A stretch of DNA of 64,000 nt from Larkinella humicola (GTDB lineage Bacteria; Bacteroidota; Bacteroidia; Cytophagales; Spirosomataceae), in the NCBI RefSeq assembly GCF_008727875.1, contig NZ_VTWS01000004.1:657816-721815 (forward strand). The letters are read 5' to 3'. Below the pieces are notes generated by a model. The model saw nothing but the letters and a program-made list of their open reading frames with translations, was not told the origin of the DNA and searched no databases. Shown one piece after another: positions 9,166 through 18,502 of this stretch. A program made the translations under genes and the position numbers. Numbering within the stretch: the first letter of the stretch is position 1; every line of letters begins with the position of its first letter.

Positions 9166-10506
9166 ATGGGCAAAAAGATTCTGCTCGAACATATTGACGT
9201 TCCCGGTATCGAAACCTACGATGTATACCGGAAACAGGGCGGCTACACGGCGGTTGAGAAAGCCATCAAAACCATGAGTCCGGAAGGCGTGGTGGAAGAA
9301 GTGAAGAAAGCTGGTATTCGCGGTCGGGGTGGTGCGGGTTTCCCGATGGGAATGAAGTGGAGCTTTCTGGCCAAGCCGGAAGGCGTACCCCGCTACCTGG
9401 TGTGCAATGCCGATGAATCGGAGCCGGGTACGTTCAAGGACCACTACCTGATGAAGAACATTCCTCACCTGCTCATCGAAGGCATGATCGTTTCCAGCTA
9501 TGCCCTGGGCGCGAACAAGTCGTTCATTTATGTGCGGGGCGAGTTGATGTACGTGATTCGTATTCTCGAAAAAGCCATCGCCGAAGCAAAAGCGGCCGGT
9601 TTTCTGGGTAAAAATATTTTGGGTTCGGGTTATGATCTGGAACTGGTCGTTCATCCGGGCGGAGGAGCGTATATTTGTGGCGAAGAAACCGCCCTGCTGG
9701 AGTCGCTGGAAGGCAAACGGGGCAATCCGCGGAACAAACCGCCCTTTCCAGCGGTCAAAGGCTTGTATCAGTGTCCGACGGTGGTCAACAACGTTGAATC
9801 CATTGCGACGGCCGCCTGGATTGTCAACAACGGTGGAGATGCATATGCTGCCATCGGCATTGGCCGCAGCTCCGGCACTAAACTGATCTCGGCTTCCGGA
9901 CACATCAAAAAACCGGGGGTTTACGAAATCGAACTGGGCGTTCCGGTCGAAGAGTTTCTGTATTCCGACGAATGGTGTGGCGGCATTCGCGACGGCCATC
10001 ATTTGAAAGCACTTGTGGCCGGTGGTTCGTCGGTACCGATTCTGCCCGCCAACCTGATTACCAAACTGGCCAATGGCGAACCGCGTCTGATGACCTACGA
10101 ATCGCTGTCGGACGGCGGTTTTCAGACGGGTACGATGTTGGGATCGGGCGGTTTTATCGTGTTTGACGAAACGGCCTGTATCGTTCGCAACACGTGGAAT
10201 TTCTCCCGGTTCTACCACCACGAGTCCTGCGGACAGTGTAGCCCGTGCCGTGAAGGAACCGGCTGGATGGAAAAAGTATTGCACCGGATCGAACACGGTC
10301 ACGGCAGCATGCACGACATCGATTTGCTGGTCGATGTGGCTAAAAAAATTGAAGGAAATACCATTTGCCCCTTGGGCGACGCAGCGGCCTGGCCGGTCGC
10401 GAGCGCCATTCGCCATTTCCGCGACGAGTTTGAGTGGCACATCACGCATCCTGCCGAGGCTACGCAACCGGGTGCGGTGTTCAAAGGTGAAATGGCATTG
10501 GTATAA
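9166..10506 (+). CDS. nuoF: NADH-quinone oxidoreductase subunit F
   Basis: NuoF (51-kDa subunit) binds NADH, FMN and cluster N3. The product is 446 residues, a typical length. The glycine-rich nucleotide site GRGGAGFPMGMKW is at about 53-65, with CNADESEPGTFKD at 80-92 and GEETALLESLEG after it. The [4Fe-4S] ligands are Cys355, Cys358 and Cys361 in SCGQCSPCREG, with Cys401 in NTICPLGD. It lies between the PhyH gene and nuoG. Confidence 0.97.
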   Translation: MGKKILLEHIDVPGIETYDVYRKQGGYTAVEKAIKTMSPEGVVEEVKKAGIRGRGGAGFPMGMKWSFLAKPEGVPRYLVCNADESEPGTFKDHYLMKNIPHLLIEGMIVSSYALGANKSFIYVRGELMYVIRILEKAIAEAKAAGFLGKNILGSGYDLELVVHPGGGAYICGEETALLESLEGKRGNPRNKPPFPAVKGLYQCPTVVNNVESIATAAWIVNNGGDAYAAIGIGRSSGTKLISASGHIKKPGVYEIELGVPVEEFLYSDEWCGGIRDGHHLKALVAGGSSVPILPANLITKLANGEPRLMTYESLSDGGFQTGTMLGSGGFIVFDETACIVRNTWNFSRFYHHESCGQCSPCREGTGWMEKVLHRIEHGHGSMHDIDLLVDVAKKIEGNTICPLGDAAAWPVASAIRHFRDEFEWHITHPAEATQPGAVFKGEMALV

Positions 10507-10573
10507 TTAGGTGATGCTGAACAGATTAGAAGAAAAGCTTTGGATCTGATCGTAACTTACGAGCTATAGCTAA

Positions 10574-11659
10574 ATGGAAGATATAAAACCGCAGTTAGTC
10601 AAAGTTACCATCGACGGAATCGAAGTCGAGGTAGAACCGGGAACGACGATTTTGCAGGCGGCCCGGAAAATCGGGGGCAATGTGGCCCCCCCGGCCATGT
10701 GTTACTACCAGCCCCTCAAAGGCAGTGGCGGCAAATGCCGGGCGTGTCTGGTGCGGGTAGCGGCCGGTTCGGCGAAAGATCCGCGCCCGATGCCCAAACT
10801 CGTCGCGTCGTGCATCACTCCCGTGCAGGACGGCATGATCGTTGAAAACTCGACCAACGAGCAGGTGCTGACCACCCGGAAAGCCATCGTTGAGTTTCTG
10901 CTCATCAACCACCCGCTCGATTGCCCGGTTTGTGACCAGGCCGGCGAGTGCGATTTGCAGAACTTCGCTTTCAACCACGGCATGGCAACCACCCGCTACG
11001 AGGAAGAACGCCGGACGTTTGAAAAGCAGGATATTGGTCCTTACATCCAGTTGCACATGACGCGCTGCATTTTGTGCTACCGCTGTGTGTATACCGCCGA
11101 TCAGATCACGCAGAAACGCGTGCATGGCGTGCTGGGCCGGGGCGATGCGTCCGAAATCGGTACGTATATTGAGAAAGCCATCGATAACGACTTTTCCGGA
11201 AACGTCATTGACGTCTGCCCGGTGGGCGCGCTGACGGATAAAACCTACCGGTTCAAAAACCGGGTCTGGTTTACCAAACCGGTCGATGCCCACCGCGATT
11301 GCCCGACCTGCTCCGGCAAAACCACGGTTTGGTACCGGGGCGATGAAGTGATCCGGGTAACGGCCCGCAAGAACGAGTGGAACGAAGTCACCGAATTCAT
11401 CTGCAACACCTGCCGTTTCGAGAAAAAGAAAACCAGCGACTGGGTCATTGAAGGGCCGACGAAAATCTCGCGCAGTTCGGTGATTTCGGCCAATAAATAC
11501 CGGGGCGATCTGATCAAGCCGGATTTCCAGCGGAAACTGGCCGCAGCGACGTACACGCACGTCGACGACGAACGGGATACCTCGCAGCTGGGCATTCAAC
11601 AATTGACGCCGGAGCGGTTTGCCCCGGTTTTGCCCCACGCCAACGACCCCGAACCTTGA
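10574..11659 (+). CDS. nuoG: NADH-quinone oxidoreductase subunit G, short form
   Basis: NuoG carries the iron-sulphur chain of the electron-input module. Visible ligands are [2Fe-2S] Cys43/55/58/80, the His113/Cys117/120/126 cluster, and a [4Fe-4S] group Cys165/168/171/215. After these comes a further pair of CxxC motifs (243/246 and 277/280), which looks like the start of the molybdopterin-type domain. The protein ends at 361 residues, where most NuoG proteins run to about 700-900, so the bulk of the molybdopterin-like domain is missing. This is not a frameshift: nuoH starts 80 bases later and no leftover domain is present. Short NuoG forms may be usual in this lineage; I could not check. 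Confidence 0.93.
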   Translation: MEDIKPQLVKVTIDGIEVEVEPGTTILQAARKIGGNVAPPAMCYYQPLKGSGGKCRACLVRVAAGSAKDPRPMPKLVASCITPVQDGMIVENSTNEQVLTTRKAIVEFLLINHPLDCPVCDQAGECDLQNFAFNHGMATTRYEEERRTFEKQDIGPYIQLHMTRCILCYRCVYTADQITQKRVHGVLGRGDASEIGTYIEKAIDNDFSGNVIDVCPVGALTDKTYRFKNRVWFTKPVDAHRDCPTCSGKTTVWYRGDEVIRVTARKNEWNEVTEFICNTCRFEKKKTSDWVIEGPTKISRSSVISANKYRGDLIKPDFQRKLAAATYTHVDDERDTSQLGIQQLTPERFAPVLPHANDPEP

Positions 11660-11722
11660 AATAGAGAAAAGACACCAGACAAGAGAGGATAGGCTTTTAG
11701 CTCTCTTGTCTCTTGTCTCACT
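11660..11722. repeat. Self-complementary word repeat between nuoG and nuoH
   Basis: Arms of 18 bp at 11670-11687 and 11701-11718 are complementary with two mismatches. The right arm contains the direct repeat TCTTGTC twice. The word AGACAAGAGA recurs near 18457-18466 in the glycosyltransferase cluster. Confidence 0.75.
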
Positions 11723-11739
11723 TCTCATGTCTTAAACAT

Positions 11740-12891
11740 ATGGAACTGACTGAACTCATTATCAAAGGCATTCTCATCGTGGTTCTCTTCGGAGTAACCC
11801 TGTTGATTGCCATGTATTCGACCTGGGCGGAACGCAAGGTAGCCGGTTTTATTCAGGATCGTTTTGGCCCCAACCGGGCGGGACCGGGCGGTATTTTTCA
11901 ACCGCTGGCCGATGCCGGCAAGATGTTTTTTAAGGAAGATTTTATTCCATCACAGGCTAACAAATGGCTTTTTATTCTGGGTCCCTGTCTGGCTATTCTG
12001 ACGGCTTTGATGTCGAGTGCGGTTATTCCGTTTGGCGAAAGCATCCGCTATGAAGACTTGCTGATTCCGGTTCAGGGCGTCGAAATCAACATCGGAATTC
12101 TGTACGTGTTCGGCGTTGTGTCGCTGGGCGTCTACGGGTTGATGGTGGGTGGCTGGGCCTCGAACAATAAATTTTCGTTATTGGGTGCCATTCGGGCCGC
12201 TTCGCAGAACATCAGCTACGAAATCGGGTTTGGCCTGTCCATCATTGCCATTCTGATGATGACGGGGTCGCTGTCGATTCGGGCCATTGTGGAACAACAG
12301 CACGGTTTTGCCTGGAACCTCTTCAACCAGCCGCTGGGATTTATTATTTTCCTGACCTGCGCGTTTGCCGAGTGTAACCGGACACCCTTCGATTTGCCGG
12401 AGTGTGAAACGGAACTGGTGGGCGGTTATCACACCGAGTACAGTTCCATGAAACTGGGTTTCTACCTGTTCGCCGAATACATCAACATGTTCGTGTCGTC
12501 GGCCATCATTGCATCGCTGTATTTTGGCGGTTACAATTATCCCGGTATGGACTGGGTACGCGAAACCCTGACCGGTTCGCTGGGGGCGGCAACCGGCCAC
12601 AACCTGGCAACGCTCGTCGGAACCATCGTGCTGTTCGGCAAGATTTTCTTCTTCATTTTCTTCTTCATGTGGGTGCGCTGGACGTTGCCGCGTTTCCGCT
12701 ACGATCAGTTGATGAACCTGGGCTGGAAAACCTTCATCCCGCTTTCCATTCTGAATGTTGTCGTAACCGGTTTCGGCCTGTTATATGATGTTAAATACGC
12801 CAGTTGGGCCATTGTCATCGTGATGGTGATCATGGCGATGGTATCGTCGGCCCGCGCCCCGAAACCCGCCGTTCAACCGCAGCGAACCTGA
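11740..12891 (+). CDS. nuoH: NADH-quinone oxidoreductase subunit H
   Basis: NuoH (ND1) is the membrane subunit that, with NuoB and NuoD, lines the quinone entry channel. The ATG at 11740 gives 383 residues; the frame opens earlier at 11713, but that part lies in the repeat spacer. Signature stretches are YSTWAERKVAGFIQDRFGPN near the N-terminus, the acidic loop CAFAECNRTPFDLPECETEL, and GYHTEYSSMKLGFYLFAEY. About eight membrane segments are visible. Confidence 0.96.
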   Translation: MELTELIIKGILIVVLFGVTLLIAMYSTWAERKVAGFIQDRFGPNRAGPGGIFQPLADAGKMFFKEDFIPSQANKWLFILGPCLAILTALMSSAVIPFGESIRYEDLLIPVQGVEINIGILYVFGVVSLGVYGLMVGGWASNNKFSLLGAIRAASQNISYEIGFGLSIIAILMMTGSLSIRAIVEQQHGFAWNLFNQPLGFIIFLTCAFAECNRTPFDLPECETELVGGYHTEYSSMKLGFYLFAEYINMFVSSAIIASLYFGGYNYPGMDWVRETLTGSLGAATGHNLATLVGTIVLFGKIFFFIFFFMWVRWTLPRFRYDQLMNLGWKTFIPLSILNVVVTGFGLLYDVKYASWAIVIVMVIMAMVSSARAPKPAVQPQRT

Positions 12892-12907
12892 TAACGCACT
12901 GATAGTT

Positions 12908-13471
12908 ATGCAACTAACCAATCGATCTAAAGAGGTCAGCAACAAGGAAATGACGATGGCGGAGAAGATGTACCTTCCGGCGATTGCTCAGGGACTGGCC
13001 ATCACGATAAAACACTTTTTTGCCAAGAAAGTGACCATTCCGTATCCGGAGGTGAAGCGGTATTTGGGGCCGGTTTTCCGCGGACACCACATTCTGAAAC
13101 GCGACGAAGAGGGGCGGGAGCGTTGTACGGCCTGTGGGCTGTGCGCCGTGGCCTGTCCGGCCGAAGCCATCTCGATGGTGGCTGCCGAGCGTAAAAAAGG
13201 CGAAGAAAACCTGTATCGGGAAGAAAAGTACGCAGCGGTTTACGAAATCAACATGCTGCGCTGCATCTTCTGCGGGTTGTGCGAAGAAGCCTGCCCGAAA
13301 CAGGCGGTTTATCTGCGCCACGACAAACTGGTGCCGATTTTCACCGAACGCGATCAGGTCGTTTATGGCAAGGAGGAATTGGTCGAGAAGATGAGCGACC
13401 GGTATATTCGGACCAACCCGGATGCGCAGGCAACCCCCACCGAACCGTCGTTTTCGCGATCAGCAACCTAA
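12908..13471 (+). CDS. nuoI: NADH-quinone oxidoreductase subunit I
   Basis: NuoI carries clusters N6a and N6b between NuoG and NuoB. The 187-residue product has two classic 2[4Fe-4S] motifs: Cys73/76/79/83 in CTACGLCAVACP and Cys119/122/125/129 in CIFCGLCEEACP. The chosen start is the ATG at 12908, 16 bases after nuoH; a later ATG near 12953 is a possible alternative that would remove a non-conserved N-terminus. Confidence 0.96.
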   Translation: MQLTNRSKEVSNKEMTMAEKMYLPAIAQGLAITIKHFFAKKVTIPYPEVKRYLGPVFRGHHILKRDEEGRERCTACGLCAVACPAEAISMVAAERKKGEENLYREEKYAAVYEINMLRCIFCGLCEEACPKQAVYLRHDKLVPIFTERDQVVYGKEELVEKMSDRYIRTNPDAQATPTEPSFSRSAT

Positions 13472-13550
13472 TTTTCGTTTAAAGTTTAAGGTTTAACGTT
13501 TAAGGCATTTAAGATAACGTTAACCCTTAAACCTTAGACCTTAAACGCTA
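13472..13550. repeat. Self-complementary word repeat between nuoI and nuoJ
   Basis: Arms of 28 bp at 13476-13503 and 13520-13547 are complementary with about five mismatches. The spacer is made of iterated words of the GTTTAAGG / CCTTAAAC kind. It fills nearly the whole intergenic space in front of nuoJ. Confidence 0.8.
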
Positions 13551-13554
13551 AAAA

Positions 13555-14073
13555 ATGAAGCCTACTGAAATTTTATTTTACGCCTTAACCGCCATCACCC
13601 TGCTGAGCGCATCGTTCGTGGTGACGGCCCGAAACCCCATTCACAGCGTCCTGGCGCTGATTCTGACGTTCTTCTGTCTGTCAGGGCATTACATCCTGCT
13701 GAACGCGCAGTTTCTGGCGGCCGTCAACATCATCGTCTATGCCGGTGCCATCATGGTTTTGTTTCTGTTTGTGATCATGTTCCTGAACATGAAAACGGAG
13801 GACGAAGAATCTAAAACCACCATCACCAAGCTGGCTGCCGTGATTGTCGGCGGGGTGTTGCTGGTCGTCATGGTGGCGGTGTTTCGGGCGGCTTCAATGG
13901 CTACCTACAACCCATCGACCTACAGTGCAAAAGTGGGGCTGGTGGAAAACCTTGGCCTTGTGTTATACCGCGACTATCTGCTGCCGTTCGAACTGGCGTC
14001 GGTGCTGCTACTGGTCGCCATGGTGGGGGCCGTAATGCTGGGAAAACGCGAACCGGGCGACCGGCATTATTAG
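13555..14073 (+). CDS. nuoJ: NADH-quinone oxidoreductase subunit J
   Basis: NuoJ (ND6) is a membrane subunit with a pi-bulge helix that helps couple quinone chemistry to proton pumping. The product has 172 residues and about five membrane segments; the family stretch AVNIIVYAGAIMVLFLFVIM is present. It is the last nuo gene here. A strong terminator follows, and the next gene is convergent, so nuoK, nuoL, nuoM and nuoN are not in this operon. Confidence 0.95.
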   Translation: MKPTEILFYALTAITLLSASFVVTARNPIHSVLALILTFFCLSGHYILLNAQFLAAVNIIVYAGAIMVLFLFVIMFLNMKTEDEESKTTITKLAAVIVGGVLLVVMVAVFRAASMATYNPSTYSAKVGLVENLGLVLYRDYLLPFELASVLLLVAMVGAVMLGKREPGDRHY

Positions 14074-14096
14074 AACGGGATTTGTATTACGTTGAA

Positions 14097-14133
14097 CGGG
14101 TTGTACTGGAAGCAGTGCAACCCGCTTTTTTTT
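14097..14133 (+). terminator. Rho-independent terminator of the nuo operon
   Basis: A 12-bp stem (14097-14108 with 14113-14124, one G-U pair) closes a GAAG tetraloop and is followed by a run of eight T. It lies 23 bases after nuoJ and separates it from the convergent wzi-like gene. Confidence 0.93.
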
Positions 14134-14152
14134 GATTTATTCCGCAACCTGA

Positions 14153-15640
14153 TTACCGCGAGGAGATGATTTTCCGAATCCCGAGATAACCGCCCGCCGA
14201 GTCGTAGAGCAGCCCGCCGTAATCGTTTGCAAAAGACGCGTTGATTTGGAAGTCGCCCAAACCGCCCAGGCTGACCGGAGCCATCAGGCTGAACAGCGTT
14301 GACCACTGCCGGGGCCTGTTGTAATAGGGTTCATTGTAGGTTCCGATGTTGCTACTGTACGACAATTTGCCCAGCCACTCGACCCGGCCCATGGTGCCGG
14401 ACAGACCAAAATGCAGTAGACTCACCCGGTTATTGCCAATGGCTCCGTTGGGCAGACCCGCCCGAACATCACGGCCCGGCGTCATAAACGGCGAACCAAT
14501 GGTGCGGTTTCCGTAAACCCAGCCATCGACATACTGCGAATGATTGAAGTAATTATCGCGTCCCCGTTTAGCGGGGTTGCTGATGAGAAATGTGGCACCC
14601 CCCTGATGCTTGGTATACAGAAACTCGAACAAGGCTTCGTGGATCGAAACAAACGCTTTTTCGGGTCGGGTGTTCCTCAGCCGGATTCCGTTCAAACCGT
14701 CGCGGATGTTGGTCAGATAAAACAGGGAGCCGTCGTCGTAGATGCTCTGGCGATACATGAAGAGATTGAGTGAGCCGAGGTCTGCTTCCAGCGCCAGATC
14801 GACCGTCCCCAGGTGATTGCCGACCCGGTTTTCTTCGAAGCTGGGCAGGGTCGTATCGATTTTGTTCGGATTGCGGTGGGACGTAACCACAAACCAGTAG
14901 TTTTTCAAACTGCGGGGCAGATATCCGTTGTTCGTGAAATCCGGTGAGATCTGGTCCGAATAGCCCGCCCACTGCACCTGGTGGTTGATCCCGGCGTATA
15001 GTTTCAGTTTGGAACCCGGTCTTCCCATGCGTCCGTACAGTGCCTTTTGATGCAGATACGTGTTACGGACAATCCGCTTGTTGTCGAACCAGCCGTGGTT
15101 GTAGAAGGCATAAATGGAAAGGAAATTTCTGGTCAGCGGAACGGGAACAAACCCCTGGGTCCCGATTTGAATCACCGGAATGGGCAGCGCATTGCCCGAC
15201 CAGGCAAACGAACCGGAGGTCAGCGTCGTATCCATCAGGCCAATGACGTTCCGACGGCGACCGGCGTAGAACTCGATCCGCCCGTAACGCGCTTTTACGT
15301 AGGCTTCCGGGAGCAGAATTTTTGTGTTACCGGCTACATTGGCAACCACGTCGACGCCGTAGCCCCAGTCGAATTTCTTCTGGCGAATGCTGCCGCTGTC
15401 GATGACCGGTTTTCCGTAATCGGATGAAATGCCGAGCCGAAAGGTAGCCGCGGGCGTGGTCGTGGGAACGATACCGAATTGGTTGGCCCGTAACCAGAAG
15501 GGCGTCCGGTCGCCCGAAGAAAGATAAGCACCTGCCTGCAGATCATACCGCGTCGTCTTCGGGAAATAAGCCCGTTGACCCAAAACCGGGTACATACCGC
15601 AGCAGGACAGGAGAAAGACCAGCCCGGCTTTTACGTTCAT
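14153..15640 (-). CDS. Capsule assembly Wzi family outer-membrane protein
   Basis: Wzi-family proteins are outer-membrane beta-barrels that help anchor capsular polysaccharide on the cell surface. The 495-residue product has a signal peptide (first 21 residues, ending PVLGQ) and many amphipathic strands, with recurring YAGRRR, FYNHGWF and LKLYAGINHQVQW stretches and a C-terminal aromatic-rich barrel. No catalytic motif is expected. It is the last gene of the polysaccharide cluster, 26 bases after the sugar-phosphate transferase, and faces nuoJ. Assignment to the family is by overall pattern and context. Confidence 0.8.
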   Translation of the reverse strand: MNVKAGLVFLLSCCGMYPVLGQRAYFPKTTRYDLQAGAYLSSGDRTPFWLRANQFGIVPTTTPAATFRLGISSDYGKPVIDSGSIRQKKFDWGYGVDVVANVAGNTKILLPEAYVKARYGRIEFYAGRRRNVIGLMDTTLTSGSFAWSGNALPIPVIQIGTQGFVPVPLTRNFLSIYAFYNHGWFDNKRIVRNTYLHQKALYGRMGRPGSKLKLYAGINHQVQWAGYSDQISPDFTNNGYLPRSLKNYWFVVTSHRNPNKIDTTLPSFEENRVGNHLGTVDLALEADLGSLNLFMYRQSIYDDGSLFYLTNIRDGLNGIRLRNTRPEKAFVSIHEALFEFLYTKHQGGATFLISNPAKRGRDNYFNHSQYVDGWVYGNRTIGSPFMTPGRDVRAGLPNGAIGNNRVSLLHFGLSGTMGRVEWLGKLSYSSNIGTYNEPYYNRPRQWSTLFSLMAPVSLGGLGDFQINASFANDYGGLLYDSAGGYLGIRKIISSR

Positions 15641-15666
15641 AGATATAATAAGTGACCTCTATACGT

Positions 15667-17049
15667 TTACTTTCCTCTTCCCTGCACCATGACGCGGACG
15701 GTTTGGACAATGAGCCACACGTCGGTTGAGAGAGAAACATTTTGCAGATATTCAAGGTCGTACCACAGTCGCTGCACCATCTGCTCAACATTTTCGGCAT
15801 AGCCGAATTTGATTTGTCCGATGGAGGTAATACCGGGTTTGACCATCAGCAAATACTTGTATTCCGGCGATTTCTCGACGATTTGATTAATGAAATACTG
15901 CCGCTCCGGGCGAGGCCCAACCACCGACATATCCCCTTTCAGTACGTTGTAAAACTGGGGGAATTCGTCAAGACGCGTTTTTCGCATGAACTGGCCCCAG
16001 GGAGTAATGCGGTCGTCGTTGTCGCCCGATGACAGAGCCGGACCACCCCGTTCGGCATCGGGATACATGCTGCGAAACTTGTAAATCCGAAACGGTTTGC
16101 CCCACTTCCCAATCCGCTCCTGCGAATAAAAAGCCGGTCCTCTCGAACTGAATTTGGTTATGAGTGCAATAATAAGGAAAAATGGCGCACCAGCCGCCAG
16201 CACACTCGCCGAGAAAGCAATGTCGAAAGTCCGTTTGAATACGTTCACCTGCAAATCATCCAGGTAGTGAGTCGACAGGCTAATCACTGGCTGAACATCG
16301 TGGTATTCAACCGTCACGCCTTTCGTGAGGAACCCTTTGAAGTCGACAATCAGCTTCACCTGGTAGCTGGCTTCCTCCGAAAAGTTCATAATGTCACGCA
16401 ACTGCTCGGTTTCAATGTAGGGCAGACAGCAATAAACGCAGTCAATTTCGTTGCGGGTGATGAATTCTTTCAGGTAATTGTAATCTCCCCGCAGTGCGGT
16501 GGCATTCTCGGCGTTCATTTTATCAAAATACCCGTAAAATTTGAACCCAATTTCCGGATACATCTGGTAGAACGTCTGAATGCTCCGGGAAAGCGGCCCG
16601 TAGCCTACCACCACAAACCGCCGGGTGTTGTAGCCCATTGCGCGGTAGACCTTCAGCAGAATGAGCACCACCGAGCGCCAGAGCGAACCGGCACACAGAA
16701 ACAGGACATACGTTAGGGCAAGCTGCTCGCGGGAATAATCAAAACCGCCCTTCGTGAACACCCAGAAAACCGACACCAAGGCAATGTGAAGCCCAACCAG
16801 TTTGGCAAGACCCACCAGCAGATTTTGGATCGTAAACGTTAGCCGGGAAAAGTTATAGGGCTTATTGAGCAATAAAATCAAAAACCAGGCTGCGTTAATG
16901 AACCAGAAGAGGGTAACGTAGGGAGCATCGAATAAAGACGCTGTAGAACCAAATTTGAGCCGGTAGGCAAGGGCAAAGCAGATATCCAGAGAGATGATAT
17001 CCATCGTTGCGCTAAAAGGCCGCAATAAAAAAGAAAACCGGTGTTTCAT
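15667..17049 (-). CDS. Undecaprenyl-phosphate sugar phosphotransferase (initiating glycosyltransferase)
   Basis: Polyprenyl-phosphate hexose-1-phosphate transferases start repeat-unit synthesis by placing the first sugar phosphate on undecaprenyl phosphate at the inner membrane. The ATG at 17049 gives 460 residues; a TTG two codons earlier is rejected. Order: four N-terminal membrane helices, a Rossmann-like CoA-binding-type domain (VVVGYGPLSRSIQTFY), a fifth hydrophobic segment near 290, and the catalytic domain with SRGPAFYSQERIG, KFRSMYPDAE, TRLDEFPQFYNVLKGDMS and VGPRPER. The domain pattern is that of the WcaJ/PssY type with a membrane N-terminal part. The sugar (glucose or galactose) cannot be read. 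Confidence 0.92.
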   Translation of the reverse strand: MKHRFSFLLRPFSATMDIISLDICFALAYRLKFGSTASLFDAPYVTLFWFINAAWFLILLLNKPYNFSRLTFTIQNLLVGLAKLVGLHIALVSVFWVFTKGGFDYSREQLALTYVLFLCAGSLWRSVVLILLKVYRAMGYNTRRFVVVGYGPLSRSIQTFYQMYPEIGFKFYGYFDKMNAENATALRGDYNYLKEFITRNEIDCVYCCLPYIETEQLRDIMNFSEEASYQVKLIVDFKGFLTKGVTVEYHDVQPVISLSTHYLDDLQVNVFKRTFDIAFSASVLAAGAPFFLIIALITKFSSRGPAFYSQERIGKWGKPFRIYKFRSMYPDAERGGPALSSGDNDDRITPWGQFMRKTRLDEFPQFYNVLKGDMSVVGPRPERQYFINQIVEKSPEYKYLLMVKPGITSIGQIKFGYAENVEQMVQRLWYDLEYLQNVSLSTDVWLIVQTVRVMVQGRGK

Positions 17050-17309
17050 AAGCAATTCGTTTGGAACAGCCGCTGCACGTGCAGATTATAAAACTGCCAG
17101 ACCGCTCCCTCGCTTGAATTTGTGACAAATGAAAGACACTTAGTATAAACAGAGCGTGTAACACTAACTCTTTATTAACTCCAAGTTCACTTTATTTGTA
17201 CGATTATTGGCAAAAATTTATTGAAAAATGCGCTAATATTTATCCTAAGGACTCGTTGTTTTTATCATTCTTGCGATTGTGCCATTTAATAATCAGATAG
17301 TTAAAGGCC

Positions 17310-18437
17310 CTACTCCGCCGAAAACCATTCGGTTGTTTTTCGGGTTACGTAGCGATCAAACTCCTGACGAAAAGTTTCACGACTAAACCGCTGCGCGTGT
17401 TCGTGAATGACAACCGGGTCGAACTGATCGATGCTTCGTTCAAACCGCTGCACGCATTCGGTGAGTGAATCGACCTGTTGCCGGTCGAAAAACAGTCCGG
17501 TTTTCTGATCCATCACCGACTCCAGCACCCCGCCTTTTCCGTAGGCCAGCACCGGCGTTCCGCAGGCCTGGGCTTCCACGGGCGTGATCCCGAAATCCTC
17601 TTCGGCAGCAAACAGAAACGCTTTGGCCTTCTGCATATACGAAATCAGCACGGCGTCGGATTGGTAGCCGACCAACTCAATGTTGGGCGTTGCCAGCCGT
17701 TTAATTTTTTCAAAGTCCGGGCCGTCGCCCACCACCACCAGGCGTTTGTCGGGCATGGTCGAAAATGCTTCTACAATCAAATTTATTTTTTTGTAGGGAA
17801 CCATCCGCGAAGCCGTCAGGTAATAGTTTTCTTTCTGCGCACAGAGCGCAAATTTCCCGGTATCGACGGGCGGATAGATCACATCGGCATCGCGACCGTA
17901 CACTTTCCGGATTCGGCGGGCAATATAGCGGGAGTTGGCGACAAAATAATCAACCCGTTGGGCCGATTGATAATCCCACAGCCGAATGTAGTGCAAAATT
18001 AATTTGGCCAGGGCCCCACTCACCCCGGTTTTGAGACCGCTTTCGCTCAGGTATTGGTGGTACAAATCCCAGGCATACCGCATGGGCGAGTGGCAATAGC
18101 AGATGTGAAGCTGGTTGGGGCCGGTCAACACGCCCTTCGCCACAGCATGGCTGCTCGACACCACCACGTCGTAGGCACTCAGATCGAACTGCTCGACAGC
18201 CAGTGGCATGAAGGGCAGGTAGGTGCGGTATTTTTTTTTCGCCCACGGCAGTTTCTGAATAAAACTCGTCGTAGCGGTTTTATTCAAAATCAGGGGGCGT
18301 TGCGAGTCGGGCAGAAAGTCGACCAGGGCGAACAGATCACTTTGCGGATAAAGTTGCAGGATTTGTTCGACCACGCTTTCGGAACCGGCAAACGTAACCA
18401 GCCATTCGTGCACCAGGGCGACTTTTTTATCAAGCAT
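17310..18437 (-). CDS. Glycosyltransferase family 4 protein
   Basis: The product is a retaining GT-B glycosyltransferase of the capsule cluster, cytoplasmic or membrane-associated. The ATG at 18437 (MLDKKVALVHEWL) gives 375 residues; the longer frame to 18566 would overlap the next gene and is rejected. The C-terminal GT4 domain has the E-x7-E pair in EDFGITPVEAQACGTPV and the nucleotide-binding glycine in VVVGDGPDFEKIK. The donor and acceptor are unknown. About 260 bases without a clear gene separate it from the sugar-phosphate transferase. Confidence 0.9.
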   Translation of the reverse strand: MLDKKVALVHEWLVTFAGSESVVEQILQLYPQSDLFALVDFLPDSQRPLILNKTATTSFIQKLPWAKKKYRTYLPFMPLAVEQFDLSAYDVVVSSSHAVAKGVLTGPNQLHICYCHSPMRYAWDLYHQYLSESGLKTGVSGALAKLILHYIRLWDYQSAQRVDYFVANSRYIARRIRKVYGRDADVIYPPVDTGKFALCAQKENYYLTASRMVPYKKINLIVEAFSTMPDKRLVVVGDGPDFEKIKRLATPNIELVGYQSDAVLISYMQKAKAFLFAAEEDFGITPVEAQACGTPVLAYGKGGVLESVMDQKTGLFFDRQQVDSLTECVQRFERSIDQFDPVVIHEHAQRFSRETFRQEFDRYVTRKTTEWFSAE

Positions 18438-18439
18438 TT

Positions 18440-18502
18440 TTGAGAATAAAGAAGCGAGACAAGAGAAGTAAGATTTTGTCAAACTCCCTAATCTCTGGTC
18501 TA
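18440..18502. repeat. Degenerate self-complementary spacer between two GT4 genes
   Basis: AGACAAGAGA at 18457-18466 pairs with 18492-18501 with one mismatch. The words are those of the nuoG-nuoH spacer, but the arms are short and degraded. Confidence 0.4.

Noticed and set aside
9142..10467. 441-residue open frame on the minus strand
   Set aside because: It is antisense to nuoF, has low-complexity composition and no recognisable domain; GC-rich third codon positions create it.
10574..11659. Frameshift in nuoG
   Set aside because: The short form ends cleanly and nuoH starts 80 bases later with no leftover downstream domain.
13472..13550. Possible CRISPR array from repeated short words
   Set aside because: The units are inverted rather than direct repeats, there are no unique spacers of constant length, and no cas gene is near.
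17056..17309. Possible small gene or promoter in the 254-base gap between the sugar-phosphate transferase and the GT4 gene
   Set aside because: AT-rich, but no credible frame, no TAnnTTTG element on the minus strand and no RNA-like hairpin were found.
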